NCBI GenBank assembly: GCA_026169535.1
Contig: JAPFCU010000079.1
Coordinates: 165,664-229,663, forward strand
Direction of reading: 5' to 3'
Origin: Blautia sp.
Lineage (GTDB): Bacteria; Bacillota; Clostridia; Lachnospirales; Lachnospiraceae
DNA length: 64,000 bases
Shown here: in pieces, positions 8,051 to 15,959 of the stretch
How positions within the stretch are numbered: the first letter of the stretch is position 1
Layout: each line of letters opens with the position of its first letter
Notes under the pieces: generated by a model
What the model was told of the DNA's origin: nothing
What the model saw: the letters and a program-made list of their open reading frames with translations, nothing else
Database searches by the model: none
Translations under genes and position numbers: made by a program

Positions 8051-9280
8051 TTATCTGCTTAAGGATTCGTCTGTTCCATAAAGACCGTCCCATACGATTT
8101 CGCGATAGCGGACAGGATCGGTATCACCCTCTGTAGAGATCACAAGAACATTGGAGTTTTCGTCCAGCTTCAATGCTTCCTTAAGATCAGCTGCATCTGC
8201 ATCATGAAGCGCTGTATAACAAAGTCCAAGAGGAACGGAACCGGATTCACCGGAAACGATATGCGGGTCATTTTCCAGAGGATTCGCATAAATTCTGGTT
8301 GCTTTTGCACTCATCCAGTCCGGACAAGATGCAAATACAGTTACATGATTTCGTAAAATATCCCATCCGATAGTATTTCCCTCACCGCAGGCAAGACCGG
8401 CCATAATGGTCTGAAGATCTCCGGTAACGTTTACAAGCTCGCCGGTTTTTTTTATGGCAGAACGATAGAGACAGTCCGCAGCGCCGGCTTCACAAACTAC
8501 CATAACCGGAGGATTTTCTTTGTATTTGTTGGCAAAGTATCCGACAACCGCGCCTGCCAGAGAGCCGACACCTGCCTGTACAAACACATGGGTCGGACGA
8601 TCGATGCCCTGTTCCTTCAGCTGCTGGTCCGCCTCTCTTACCATAGTGCCGTAACCCTGCATGATCCAGGAAGGGATTTCTTCATAACCATCCCATGCTG
8701 TATCCTGAACGATGATACCGTGTTCTGTTTTGGAAGCTTCTGCAGCAGCCATTCTTACACAGTCGTCATAGTTGCATTCTTCTATGGTAACAGCAGCACC
8801 TTCTTTGGCAATGTTGTCAAATCTTGTTTTTGTGGTTCCCTTCGGCATTCTTACAACCGCTTTCTGACCCAGACGGTTGGCAGCCCATGCAACGCCTCGT
8901 CCGTGATTTCCGTCGGTGGCAGTAAAGAAAGTTGCCTGACCGAATTCTTCTCTTAATTTTTCAGAAGAAAGAACGTTGAAAGGAAGCTCGCTGATGTCAC
9001 GTCCAAGTTCTTTTGCAATATAGCGTCCCATTGCGTAGGAACCGCCCAGAACCTTAAATGCGTTTAAGCCAAAACGATAAGATTCATCTTTACAGAAAAT
9101 ATTTTTTACTCCAAGATAGGATGCAAGAGCGGAAAGCTTCTGGAGTGGAGTTACTGTATACTGTGGGAAGCTTTTGTGAAATTCATTTGCTTTTGCTACA
9201 TTTTCCTCGGACATCAGATCCAGGAATTTATCATCAGATTTTGGTATCTGATTCACAGTCCATTTTAATCCTTTCGTCAT
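8051..9280 (-). CDS. dpaL: Diaminopropionate ammonia-lyase
   Basis: A 409-residue PLP enzyme of fold type II that converts 2,3-diaminopropionate to pyruvate and two ammonia. The Schiff-base lysine is K76 in the stretch RFGLNAFKVLGGSYAMG. The glycine-rich phosphate loop TDGNHGRGVAW and QAGVGSLAGAV are also present, and the length equals E. coli YgeX. A GGAGGG ribosome site precedes the ATG at 9280. It is the first gene of the leftward ureide operon and produces the carbon end product of the pathway. Confidence 0.95.
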   Translation of the reverse strand: MTKGLKWTVNQIPKSDDKFLDLMSEENVAKANEFHKSFPQYTVTPLQKLSALASYLGVKNIFCKDESYRFGLNAFKVLGGSYAMGRYIAKELGRDISELPFNVLSSEKLREEFGQATFFTATDGNHGRGVAWAANRLGQKAVVRMPKGTTKTRFDNIAKEGAAVTIEECNYDDCVRMAAAEASKTEHGIIVQDTAWDGYEEIPSWIMQGYGTMVREADQQLKEQGIDRPTHVFVQAGVGSLAGAVVGYFANKYKENPPVMVVCEAGAADCLYRSAIKKTGELVNVTGDLQTIMAGLACGEGNTIGWDILRNHVTVFASCPDWMSAKATRIYANPLENDPHIVSGESGSVPLGLCYTALHDADAADLKEALKLDENSNVLVISTEGDTDPVRYREIVWDGLYGTDESLSR

Positions 9281-9339
9281 TTGAAAACCCTCCTTAAAAA
9301 TTTTAATTTGTACTAATTAATTTCTGTTTGCTTACACAT

Positions 9340-9367
9340 ATCATACCATATTTACAGGATTTTGCAA
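9340..9367 (-). promoter_or_regulatory. Promoter of the dpaL-ygeY-ygeW-arcC run
   Basis: On the minus strand TTGCAA (9362-9367) and TATGAT (9340-9345) are spaced by 16 nt, with a TG extension in front of the -10 box. It lies about 60 nt upstream of dpaL and overlaps the region upstream of the divergent DUF1015 gene. Confidence 0.55.
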
Positions 9368-9414
9368 TAGAAAATACAAAATTTTTTAGGTTTTTCAAAA
9401 AAGATTTAGCAATC

Positions 9415-9443
9415 TTGAAGAGACGGTATTGCTATGTTAAAAT
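9415..9443 (+). promoter_or_regulatory. Promoter of the DUF1015 gene
   Basis: TTGAAG (9415-9420), 17-nt spacer, TAAAAT (9438-9443) with a TGT extension before the -10 box. The start codon is about 43 nt downstream. Confidence 0.5.
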
Positions 9444-9486
9444 AAGAATAAATTCAGGGCAGAAAAAAGGAGGAAAAGAAAACGGC

Positions 9487-10731
9487 ATGGCAGTTTTTCG
9501 GGCATTTCGGGCATTGCGTCCCACTACAGAAAAAGCGGCAGAAGTAGCAGCACTTCCCTATGATGTGGTTGGCAGGGAAGATGCTCGTCTTATTGGAGAA
9601 AAGAATCCGGATTCGTTTCTTCATGTGGATCGTGCAGAGATGGACCTTCCGGAAGATACGGATCTTTATGATGATCGCGTATATGAAAAAGCAGCAGAGA
9701 ATCTGAAAAAAATGGAAGAGAGCGGAATCCTTATTCAGGATGAAACCCCCTGTTATTATATTTATGAGCTGACCAGAAAGGGAAAAATACAGACAGGTAT
9801 TGCAGGCTGCTGTTCCATTGATGAGTATATGGAGGGAACGATAAAAAGGCATGAACTTACCAGAGAGGATAAGGAACAGGATCGTATCCGGCATGTGGAT
9901 GCGTGTGATGCAAATACAGGTCCCATTTTTCTGGCATGCAGGTATTCAGACAGGCTTCTTGATCTGATCGCAGAATGGAAAGAGGAGCACAGTCCGGTAT
10001 ATGATTTTACAGCGGAAGATGAAATAGGACATCGTGTATGGGTGATCGATGAAAAAGATCAGTGTGAAATTATAAAAACAGAATTTCAGGAGATTCCTTC
10101 TCTTTATATTGCAGACGGTCACCATCGTGCAGCATCAGCGGTAAAGGTAGGACAGCAAAGAAGAACAGAACATCCTGACTATACCGGGGAGGAAGAATTT
10201 AATTATTTTCTGTCTGTAGTTTTTCCGGCAGATCAGCTTACGATTCTTTCGTATCACCGTGTAGTAAAAGATCTGAATGGTCTTACAGAAAAAGCTTTTC
10301 TTGGAGGTCTGAAGTATAATTTTGAACTGATGATCATGCCGGGATTTCCATGCAAGCCTGTGGAAAAGCATTGTATGGGAATGTATGCAGGAGGTGAATG
10401 GTACCATCTGAAAGCCTGGGAGGATATTTATAAAGATCTGGATATTGTAAAACAGCTGGATGTATCTCTTCTTCAGGAAAAGGTTCTGGATCCGGTATTG
10501 GGGATCAAAGATCCAAGGACAGATGAACGGATCCGGTTTGTGGGAGGAAATCATAAGCTGAAAGAATTGCAGAAAATGGCAGATGAAACAGGCGGTGTGG
10601 CTTTTGCCATGTATCCTACATCTATGGATGATCTGATGCAGATCGCAGATGAGGGAAAACTTATGCCTCCAAAGTCTACATGGTTTGAACCGAAGCTGAG
10701 AAGCGGACTTTTTATCCATAAGCTGAGTTGA
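9487..10731 (+). CDS. DUF1015 family protein
   Basis: A 414-residue protein of the DUF1015 family, about the usual family length. The N-terminus (FRALRPTTEKAAEVAALPYD) and the central IADGHHRAASAVK stretch are diagnostic. The biochemical role is unknown; in clostridia such genes often accompany serine biosynthesis genes, which are not seen here. The ATG at 9487 follows an AGGAGG site; the open frame continues upstream without family sequence. It stands alone between its own promoter and a strong terminator, divergent from dpaL, so a link to ureide metabolism is only positional. Confidence 0.85.
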   Translation: MAVFRAFRALRPTTEKAAEVAALPYDVVGREDARLIGEKNPDSFLHVDRAEMDLPEDTDLYDDRVYEKAAENLKKMEESGILIQDETPCYYIYELTRKGKIQTGIAGCCSIDEYMEGTIKRHELTREDKEQDRIRHVDACDANTGPIFLACRYSDRLLDLIAEWKEEHSPVYDFTAEDEIGHRVWVIDEKDQCEIIKTEFQEIPSLYIADGHHRAASAVKVGQQRRTEHPDYTGEEEFNYFLSVVFPADQLTILSYHRVVKDLNGLTEKAFLGGLKYNFELMIMPGFPCKPVEKHCMGMYAGGEWYHLKAWEDIYKDLDIVKQLDVSLLQEKVLDPVLGIKDPRTDERIRFVGGNHKLKELQKMADETGGVAFAMYPTSMDDLMQIADEGKLMPPKSTWFEPKLRSGLFIHKLS

Positions 10732-10767
10732 TATGCATTATAATCAGTAGATAATGATATATAAGAG

Positions 10768-10820
10768 AAAAGTCACAAATCTTTTTCCTATAATTGGAAA
10801 CAGATTGGTGACTTTTTTTG
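10768..10820 (+). terminator. Rho-independent terminator after the DUF1015 gene
   Basis: A near-perfect 20-nt inverted repeat beginning AAAGTCAC and ending GTGACTTT, with a loop of about 7 nt and a run of seven T. Confidence 0.88.
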
Positions 10821-10882
10821 ATTATACAAAATTTGCACAAAAATTAAAACAACTTTTTATAGCAATTTTCATATTTTTACGA

Positions 10883-10910
10883 TTGATTTTTGGATTTCAT
10901 ATGCTATAAT
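10883..10910 (+). promoter_or_regulatory. Promoter of the transporter/cytidylate-kinase-like pair
   Basis: TTGATT (10883-10888), 16-nt spacer, TATAAT (10905-10910) preceded by TGC, an extended -10 element. The predicted RNA start near 10917 helps decide the start codon of the next gene. Confidence 0.7.
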
Positions 10911-10946
10911 TCCGATAGCAAAAAAACAAAGATGGGGGTGTTGTTA

Positions 10947-12287
10947 TTGGAGATGTTGTTATGCATTCCGTTTGCAGGTCTTCTGCTGTGTATCGCGGTT
11001 ATGCCGCTTATCAAAGGTGAGTGGTGGGAATCACATCAGCCGTTGGTGGTTGGTTTCTGGATCCTTCTTATGATTGTGCCATTTGCTTTTGTTTACGGAC
11101 CGGGCAGAGCAGCGGAAACAGTACTGGAATGTACGGTAAATGATTATCTGACATTTATTATCCTTTTGTTCGGACTTTTCTGTGTGTCCGGCAATATAAC
11201 AATGGAGGGAGATTTTGCAGGCTCTCCAAGGATCAACGTATGTCTGCTTGCACTGGGAACACTTCTTTCAAGCTGTATCGGAACCACAGGAGCAAGTATG
11301 CTGATGGTGCGTCCTGTGATCAAAATGAATTCCTGGAGAAAGCGGAAAAGCCATATCATGGTTTTCTTTATTTTTATGGTATCGAATATGGGAGGATGCC
11401 TGACTCCTATTGGGGATCCGCCGCTTCTGATGGGATTTATGAGAGGGGTGCCTTTTTTCTGGAGTATGCATCTGTTTCCGGTTTTGATCTTTAATATGGT
11501 GCTTCTTTTGTTTGTCTTTTATCACCTTGATAAATGGGCTTATCGAAAGGATATTGCCCGGGGAAGAAAACCGGATATCAGTAAACCGGGTACAGAATTC
11601 CATATTGACGGACTGCATAATATTGTCTTTTTGGTTATGATCGTAGCAGCAGTGATCTTAAGCGGTGTACTTCCGGGAATGCCGGCATTTCAGGATGCCG
11701 CAGGTAATGTAAGAGGAATCCATATTTTTGGAGAGGTTACTCTGACATTTCCGGCTTTGATTGAATGTGTCCTGATTCTCCTTGCTGCATGGCTTTCTTT
11801 TAAAACCACAAAAAGTGAGATCAGAAGAAGAAACCACTTTACCTGGGGGGCCATTAAAGAAGTGGCAGTTTTGTTTATCGGTATTTTTATCACTATGCAG
11901 CCGGCACTGATGCTTCTGAAGGCAGTGGGACCGGAACTGGGCGTAACAGAACCATCCCAGATGTTCTGGGCTACAGGAGCTCTTTCCAGTTTTCTGGATA
12001 ATACGCCTACATACCTGGTATTCCTGACAACTGCAGGAACCCTGGGCTTCAGCAATGGGATTATGACTTCTCTTGGAACTGTTCCTGTAAAAATTCTTTC
12101 TGCAATTTCCTGCGGAGCCGTATTTATGGGAGCTAATACTTATATTGGAAATGCGCCGAATTTCATGGTAAAATCCATTTCGGACGAGAATGGTGTAAAT
12201 ATGCCGTCATTTTTCGGATATATGCTCTGGTCTCTGGTATTTCTGGTACCTGTATTTATAATTGATATGCTGGTATTCTTTATGTAA
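10947..12287 (+). CDS. Sodium:proton antiporter / ion-transporter superfamily membrane protein (NhaD/CitMHS-like)
   Basis: A polytopic membrane protein of about 446 residues from the ion transporter superfamily. It has family stretches such as SCIGTTGASMLM, NMGGCLTPIGDPPLL and SSFLDNTPTYLVF, as in NhaD-type antiporters and related anion transporters, so it probably exchanges sodium, protons or an organic anion; which one cannot be read from the sequence. The start is uncertain. TTG at 10947 is chosen because GGGGGTG lies 6 nt upstream. ATG at 10932 lacks a ribosome site and is only about 15 nt from the predicted RNA start; ATG at 10953 is also possible. It is followed 15 bp later by a cytidylate-kinase-like gene, probably in one operon. 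Confidence 0.8.
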   Translation: MEMLLCIPFAGLLLCIAVMPLIKGEWWESHQPLVVGFWILLMIVPFAFVYGPGRAAETVLECTVNDYLTFIILLFGLFCVSGNITMEGDFAGSPRINVCLLALGTLLSSCIGTTGASMLMVRPVIKMNSWRKRKSHIMVFFIFMVSNMGGCLTPIGDPPLLMGFMRGVPFFWSMHLFPVLIFNMVLLLFVFYHLDKWAYRKDIARGRKPDISKPGTEFHIDGLHNIVFLVMIVAAVILSGVLPGMPAFQDAAGNVRGIHIFGEVTLTFPALIECVLILLAAWLSFKTTKSEIRRRNHFTWGAIKEVAVLFIGIFITMQPALMLLKAVGPELGVTEPSQMFWATGALSSFLDNTPTYLVFLTTAGTLGFSNGIMTSLGTVPVKILSAISCGAVFMGANTYIGNAPNFMVKSISDENGVNMPSFFGYMLWSLVFLVPVFIIDMLVFFM

Positions 12288-12302
12288 GGAGGGCGGACAG
12301 AT

Positions 12303-13289
12303 ATGGAAGAAAAACAGAAAAAATATACAGAACTTGCCAATCAGATTTATGATCTGGATGGCGAGGTTTATGAAAGTGTAGGATCTTCTCTTGGCCGTAC
12401 TTTTACCGGAGGGAGAGAAGCGACTGTCCGTACCCTGAGCATGCTGATGTACACCAAGCCGGATGGTCATCTCCTTCGAAGCGAGCTGGCTTTGATCAGC
12501 AATATGGCTCGTACTATTCAGGATAAGGAAGAAAAATCCCGTTTGATGAGGAAATATAATGACATCCTCAAAGAAGTAGAAGCTCTTCCGGATGGATTTG
12601 GAAAAGTGGACATTCTGGATCAGGACAGACTTTCTCTGAATCTTGCAGCTGGAAGTGAAAAGATGTCCAAAGACGATCATCTGGTAATCTGTATCAGCCG
12701 TACGCATGGCAGTGCAGGAAATGATATTGGATTTGAACTGGCAGATGAACTGAAGATCAATTATTATGATGTAGAAATATTTAACCAGGTTCTGAAACGC
12801 CTTGAGGCAGATAAAGATGCGGTCAATGACGCAGAGAATTTTGTGGAATTTAATAAGTACACAAAGAAAAAAAAGCTGACGATGAAAGAAAGATTTCGGG
12901 AGTTCAGTCGTTATCACGGACTTAAAAAGCAGGATGCTGTGTTTTTTAATATGAGTGACCTGATCTGCAGCCTGGCAAAAACAGAAGACTGTATCATTAT
13001 GGGTCGCTGTGCGGATATGATCCTGAAAAACAATCATATTCCTCATATCAGTCTTTTTATCAGCGCACCATTTTCTGTGCGTGTGCAGCATACAATGGAA
13101 GTACGAAATATGAATCTGAAACAGGCGGTTCACTTTCTGAAGAAAATGGATCGCCAGCACAGAAAGTACTATCAGTTTTATACAGGTGAAAAATGGGGGA
13201 AACCTGAGAATTATGACCTGTGTATCAACAGTGCCAATTATGGAATGAGAGAAACGATAGATATGATAAAAAGAATGATCACGAGATAA
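12303..13289 (+). CDS. Cytidylate kinase-like family protein with an unassigned N-terminal region
   Basis: A 328-residue protein. Residues from about 126 match the cytidylate kinase-like family: CISRTHGSAGNDIGFELA at the nucleotide-binding loop and CIIMGRCADMIL later. The loop lacks the classical GKS/T lysine of cytidylate kinase, which is usual for this family, whose substrate is unknown. Residues 1 to about 125 are a charged region I do not recognise. GGAGGG precedes the ATG and the gap to the transporter gene is 15 bp, so the two are probably expressed together. A strong terminator follows. Confidence 0.78.
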   Translation: MEEKQKKYTELANQIYDLDGEVYESVGSSLGRTFTGGREATVRTLSMLMYTKPDGHLLRSELALISNMARTIQDKEEKSRLMRKYNDILKEVEALPDGFGKVDILDQDRLSLNLAAGSEKMSKDDHLVICISRTHGSAGNDIGFELADELKINYYDVEIFNQVLKRLEADKDAVNDAENFVEFNKYTKKKKLTMKERFREFSRYHGLKKQDAVFFNMSDLICSLAKTEDCIIMGRCADMILKNNHIPHISLFISAPFSVRVQHTMEVRNMNLKQAVHFLKKMDRQHRKYYQFYTGEKWGKPENYDLCINSANYGMRETIDMIKRMITR

Positions 13290-13365
13290 AAGATCCCCGG
13301 TAAACGAATGAGAGGATTTCTGGTAAGTATCAGAAAAATATCATTCATTTGCCGGGGGATTTTTA
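13289..13365. terminator. Bidirectional terminator between convergent genes
   Basis: AGATCCCCGG followed by AAACGAATGA on the left pairs with TCATTCATTTG and CCGGGGGAT on the right, giving a stem of about 20 bp with a 30-nt loop and T-runs on both strands. It overlaps the stop codons of both flanking genes. Confidence 0.75.
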
Positions 13366-14019
13366 TTTATTTACATCAATATAACTGTAAAGTGTATACT
13401 TGGAAATTCCGAAATAATTAGCAACCTTGTCACCAGACTTGGTGATCAGGAAAGCACCGGAATCATTCAGGAACTGGATGGCAGTTACTTTGTCATCTTT
13501 GTTCATCAGAGCCACAGGTTTTCCTACAAGAGCTACAGATTCTTCAATCAGATGATCCAGAAGATCATTGACATTATGGGTGATCTCCTTTGGTTTTTCT
13601 TCTGTGTTTACAGGTGTCACCAGATCATGAAGCGCACTTTCAACCATGGTCAGTCTGGAAATATCATAATTGATACCAAATACATAGTGCAGACTTCCGT
13701 CATCATCACGGATATAGGAGGTGCTGCACTTAAGAATCTTGCCGTCAGAGGTTTTCATTAAATAACCGGCATGATCTTTTAAATCATCAGGATGGATATC
13801 ATCCGGGTTTTTGTTTTTGTGGATATGACGGATCACATCAAAAACTGCATTGGATGGTCCGTCTCCAACCCCTCTGTTTGTTACATGACCGTTTTCAATA
13901 TATACGATGGAAGTTTCCGGATCATTTGTTTTCAGGTCATGTATGACTACCTCGCAGTCAGGACCGAACTGACAGGCAATATCGTGAGCAATCTGTTTTA
14001 ATACAGTAAGCCGTCCCAT
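13363..14019 (-). CDS. YheO/DauR-type transcriptional regulator (PAS-like plus helix-turn-helix)
   Basis: A 218-residue regulator. Residues 1 to about 125 match the YheO-like PAS sensor domain (FGPDCEVVIHDL, then YVFGINYDISRL). The C-terminus (KVANYFGISKYTLYSYI) is a helix-turn-helix of the DauR/YheO type. It is transcribed away from the dihydropyrimidinase gene, with their promoters in one 177-bp gap, so it most likely controls that gene and possibly the other ureide genes (inference). AGGAGG precedes the ATG. The signal it senses is unknown. Confidence 0.85.
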   Translation of the reverse strand: MGRLTVLKQIAHDIACQFGPDCEVVIHDLKTNDPETSIVYIENGHVTNRGVGDGPSNAVFDVIRHIHKNKNPDDIHPDDLKDHAGYLMKTSDGKILKCSTSYIRDDDGSLHYVFGINYDISRLTMVESALHDLVTPVNTEEKPKEITHNVNDLLDHLIEESVALVGKPVALMNKDDKVTAIQFLNDSGAFLITKSGDKVANYFGISKYTLYSYIDVNK

Positions 14020-14138
14020 ATACTTACCTCCTCCTTTTTCTTATCTCTAATATAACATAATAAAATGAAAATAAAAAGTTTTTTTACGAAAAAATTTATG
14101 TAAGCCTGAATAATTTTGAATCTGTGCCGGTGAAAAGG

Positions 14139-14167
14139 TTGAAGGAAAGAGAAAAGAATGGTATATT
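14139..14167 (+). promoter_or_regulatory. Promoter of the dihydropyrimidinase gene
   Basis: TTGAAG (14139-14144), 17-nt spacer, TATATT (14162-14167) with a TGG extension. It lies 30 nt before the start codon. Confidence 0.6.
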
Positions 14168-14196
14168 GAAAAAAACAGAAATTGGGGGTTGATCTT

Positions 14197-15570
14197 ATGA
14201 AATTTTTGCTGAAAAATGGTACAGTTGTTTCTGGAGAAGGATGCAGACAGGAAGATGTTTTGATCGATGGCGAAAAGATTGTTAAAGTAGGCAGAAATCT
14301 GGAAGCTGAGGGAGCGGAAATCCTGGATGCAGCCGGCAAGCTTCTTTTTCCGGGCTTTATTGACGGACACACCCATTTTGATCTGGAAGTGGCGGGAACA
14401 GTTACAGCAGATGATTTTGAAACCGGAACAAGGGCGGCTCTCCTTGGAGGAACTACTTTTGTGATTGATTATGCATCACAGGATAAAGGCGGTCACACCT
14501 TAAAGGAAGGGCTGAAAAAGTGGCATGACAAGGCTGATGGAAAATGCTCCTGTGATTATTCTTTTCACATGTCTGTAGTTGAATGGAATTCAGAAACAGA
14601 AGCAGAAATCCAGGAGATGATCGATGAGGGTATTACAAGCTTTAAACTTTATATGACATATCCGGCTATGATTGTCGATGACTGTGACCTTTATAAGATT
14701 CTGAAAAAACTGGGACAGTGCGGCTGCTTTGCAGGTGTTCATTGTGAGAATGCAGGTGTGATCGATGCATTGATAGCGGAAGCAAAGAAGGAAGGACGCC
14801 TGGGGCCGGAAAATCATCCACTGGTTCGGCCGGATACCATGGAGGCAGAGGCTGTTCACAGACTATTGGCAATTGCAAAAGAAGCAGATGCTCCGGTTAT
14901 GATTGTTCATCTTACAAACAAAAAAGCCTATGAGGAAGTGATGGCTGCAAGAGAAAAAGGTCAGACAGTCTATGCGGAAACCTGTCCTCAGTATCTGCTT
15001 CTGGAGGACAGTGTTTATTCTAAACCGGATTTTGAGGGGGCTGTTTATGTATGTGCACCACCTATCCGTAAAAAAGAAGATCAGGACTGTTTGTGGGAAG
15101 CACTTGGAAAAGAAGAAATTCAGACTGTTGCTACAGACCAGTGCAGCTTCAGCTTAGAGCAAAAAGCATTAGGCAGAGAGGATTTTACGAAGATTCCGGG
15201 GGGACTTCCAGGAGTGCAGACACGAGGAACACTTCTTTATACGTACGGGGTCCGGGAAGGAAAGATCACGGAAGCCCAGATGTGCAAGCTGTTAAGTGAA
15301 AATCCGGCAAAACTTTACGGTGTTTATCCAAGAAAAGGTGTGATCCAGCCTGGAAGCGATGCAGATATTGTCATTCTGGATCCTTCTAAGGAAGATGTGA
15401 TCTCTGCCAAAACCCATGCATATAATACAGATAACAACCCATTTGAAGGCTTTAAGCTTGGCTGTACGATTGATGACGTATTCTTAAGAGGCCATCACGC
15501 AGTAGAAGAAGGAAAACTGAAAGAAGAAAAATTGGGAACCTTTATCCGGAGACAAAAAAATATGCTGTAA
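14197..15570 (+). CDS. hydA: Dihydropyrimidinase / D-hydantoinase
   Basis: A 457-residue cyclic amidohydrolase that opens dihydropyrimidine, hydantoin or related cyclic ureide rings. All metal-site residues of the family are present at the usual positions: H58 and H60 (GHTHF), the lysine that is carboxylated K150 (SFKLYM), H182 (VHCEN), H238 (VHLTN) and D314 (ATDQCSF). The ATG at 14197 has GGGGG 8 nt upstream; a TTG at 14182 is less likely. In the gut uric acid cluster the homologue is called HyuA and is thought to open the pyrimidine ring remaining after purine breakdown. The exact substrate cannot be told from sequence. Confidence 0.92.
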   Translation: MKFLLKNGTVVSGEGCRQEDVLIDGEKIVKVGRNLEAEGAEILDAAGKLLFPGFIDGHTHFDLEVAGTVTADDFETGTRAALLGGTTFVIDYASQDKGGHTLKEGLKKWHDKADGKCSCDYSFHMSVVEWNSETEAEIQEMIDEGITSFKLYMTYPAMIVDDCDLYKILKKLGQCGCFAGVHCENAGVIDALIAEAKKEGRLGPENHPLVRPDTMEAEAVHRLLAIAKEADAPVMIVHLTNKKAYEEVMAAREKGQTVYAETCPQYLLLEDSVYSKPDFEGAVYVCAPPIRKKEDQDCLWEALGKEEIQTVATDQCSFSLEQKALGREDFTKIPGGLPGVQTRGTLLYTYGVREGKITEAQMCKLLSENPAKLYGVYPRKGVIQPGSDADIVILDPSKEDVISAKTHAYNTDNNPFEGFKLGCTIDDVFLRGHHAVEEGKLKEEKLGTFIRRQKNML

Positions 15571-15613
15571 ATTTTGTTTTTATACAGTGGATTTATATTC
15601 CTGCTGCTTTTTG

Positions 15614-15698
15614 TTCTCGGGAGGGATGCCGCAAAGTGCCGCACTGCTAACCCGCCTGCGGTCGGCAGCCGGCCAAAGGCCGGAATTAGCGGCGGATT
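15614..15698. repeat. GC-rich intergenic structured element
   Basis: A GC-rich block unlike the surrounding DNA, in a 389-bp gene-free gap between convergent genes. It contains the perfect hairpin CCGGCCAAAGGCCGG (15669-15683), enclosed by possible outer pairs GCTAA/TTAGC and CCGCC/GGCGG, and a short direct repeat GCCGCAAAGTGCCGC. No credible coding region is present. It resembles dispersed palindromic intergenic elements, but only one copy is seen in the window, so repeat status is inferred. Confidence 0.45.
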
Positions 15699-15735
15699 TG
15701 AAATTTGGCTATTGCTCATATTCAGGTGCAAAAGG

Positions 15736-15900
15736 AAAAAGGCAGATCATAGTGCCTTGTGAGGCTTCCGTAGGTAAGCCTGTGTCAGCTGCTGCCGCCG
15801 AGCACGTTGTCTGAGCCGTCAGGCGAGTTCGTGCGAATGGCAGCAAATCAGCGCACAGGTTTACCAGGAAACGCAGCACAGTACATGATCTGCCTTTTTT
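15736..15900. repeat. 165-nt long imperfect hairpin (possible bidirectional terminator, mobile palindrome or ncRNA)
   Basis: The outer arms AAAAAGGCAGATCAT (15736-15750) and ATGATCTGCCTTTTT (15885-15899) pair perfectly over 15 bp. Pairing continues inward: GGTAAGCCTGTG (15773-15784) with CACAGGTTTACC (15854-15865, one G-U), GCTGCC (15791-15796) with GGCAGC (15839-15844), and GCACG (15802-15806) with CGTGC (15830-15834). CTGA/TCAG caps it at 15811-15822. Both ends carry A/T runs, so it could end transcription from both convergent neighbours, but it is far longer than an ordinary terminator. A shorter hairpin with the same basal arm lies at 42667-42733. Confidence 0.7.
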
Positions 15901-15959
15901 ATATGCATCGTCTATGGGAAATAAGAAACTGAAATCCGTCTGTCTCCACAAACAAAAAT

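Noticed and set aside
12207..13160. A 317-codon minus-strand frame opposite the cytidylate-kinase-like gene
   Set aside because: Antisense to a supported gene with its own ribosome site and operon partner; composition is that of a shadow frame.
15574..15951. Several short open frames across the GC-rich element and long hairpin
   Set aside because: They exist on both strands because of the palindromic sequence, lack ribosome sites and resemble no protein.
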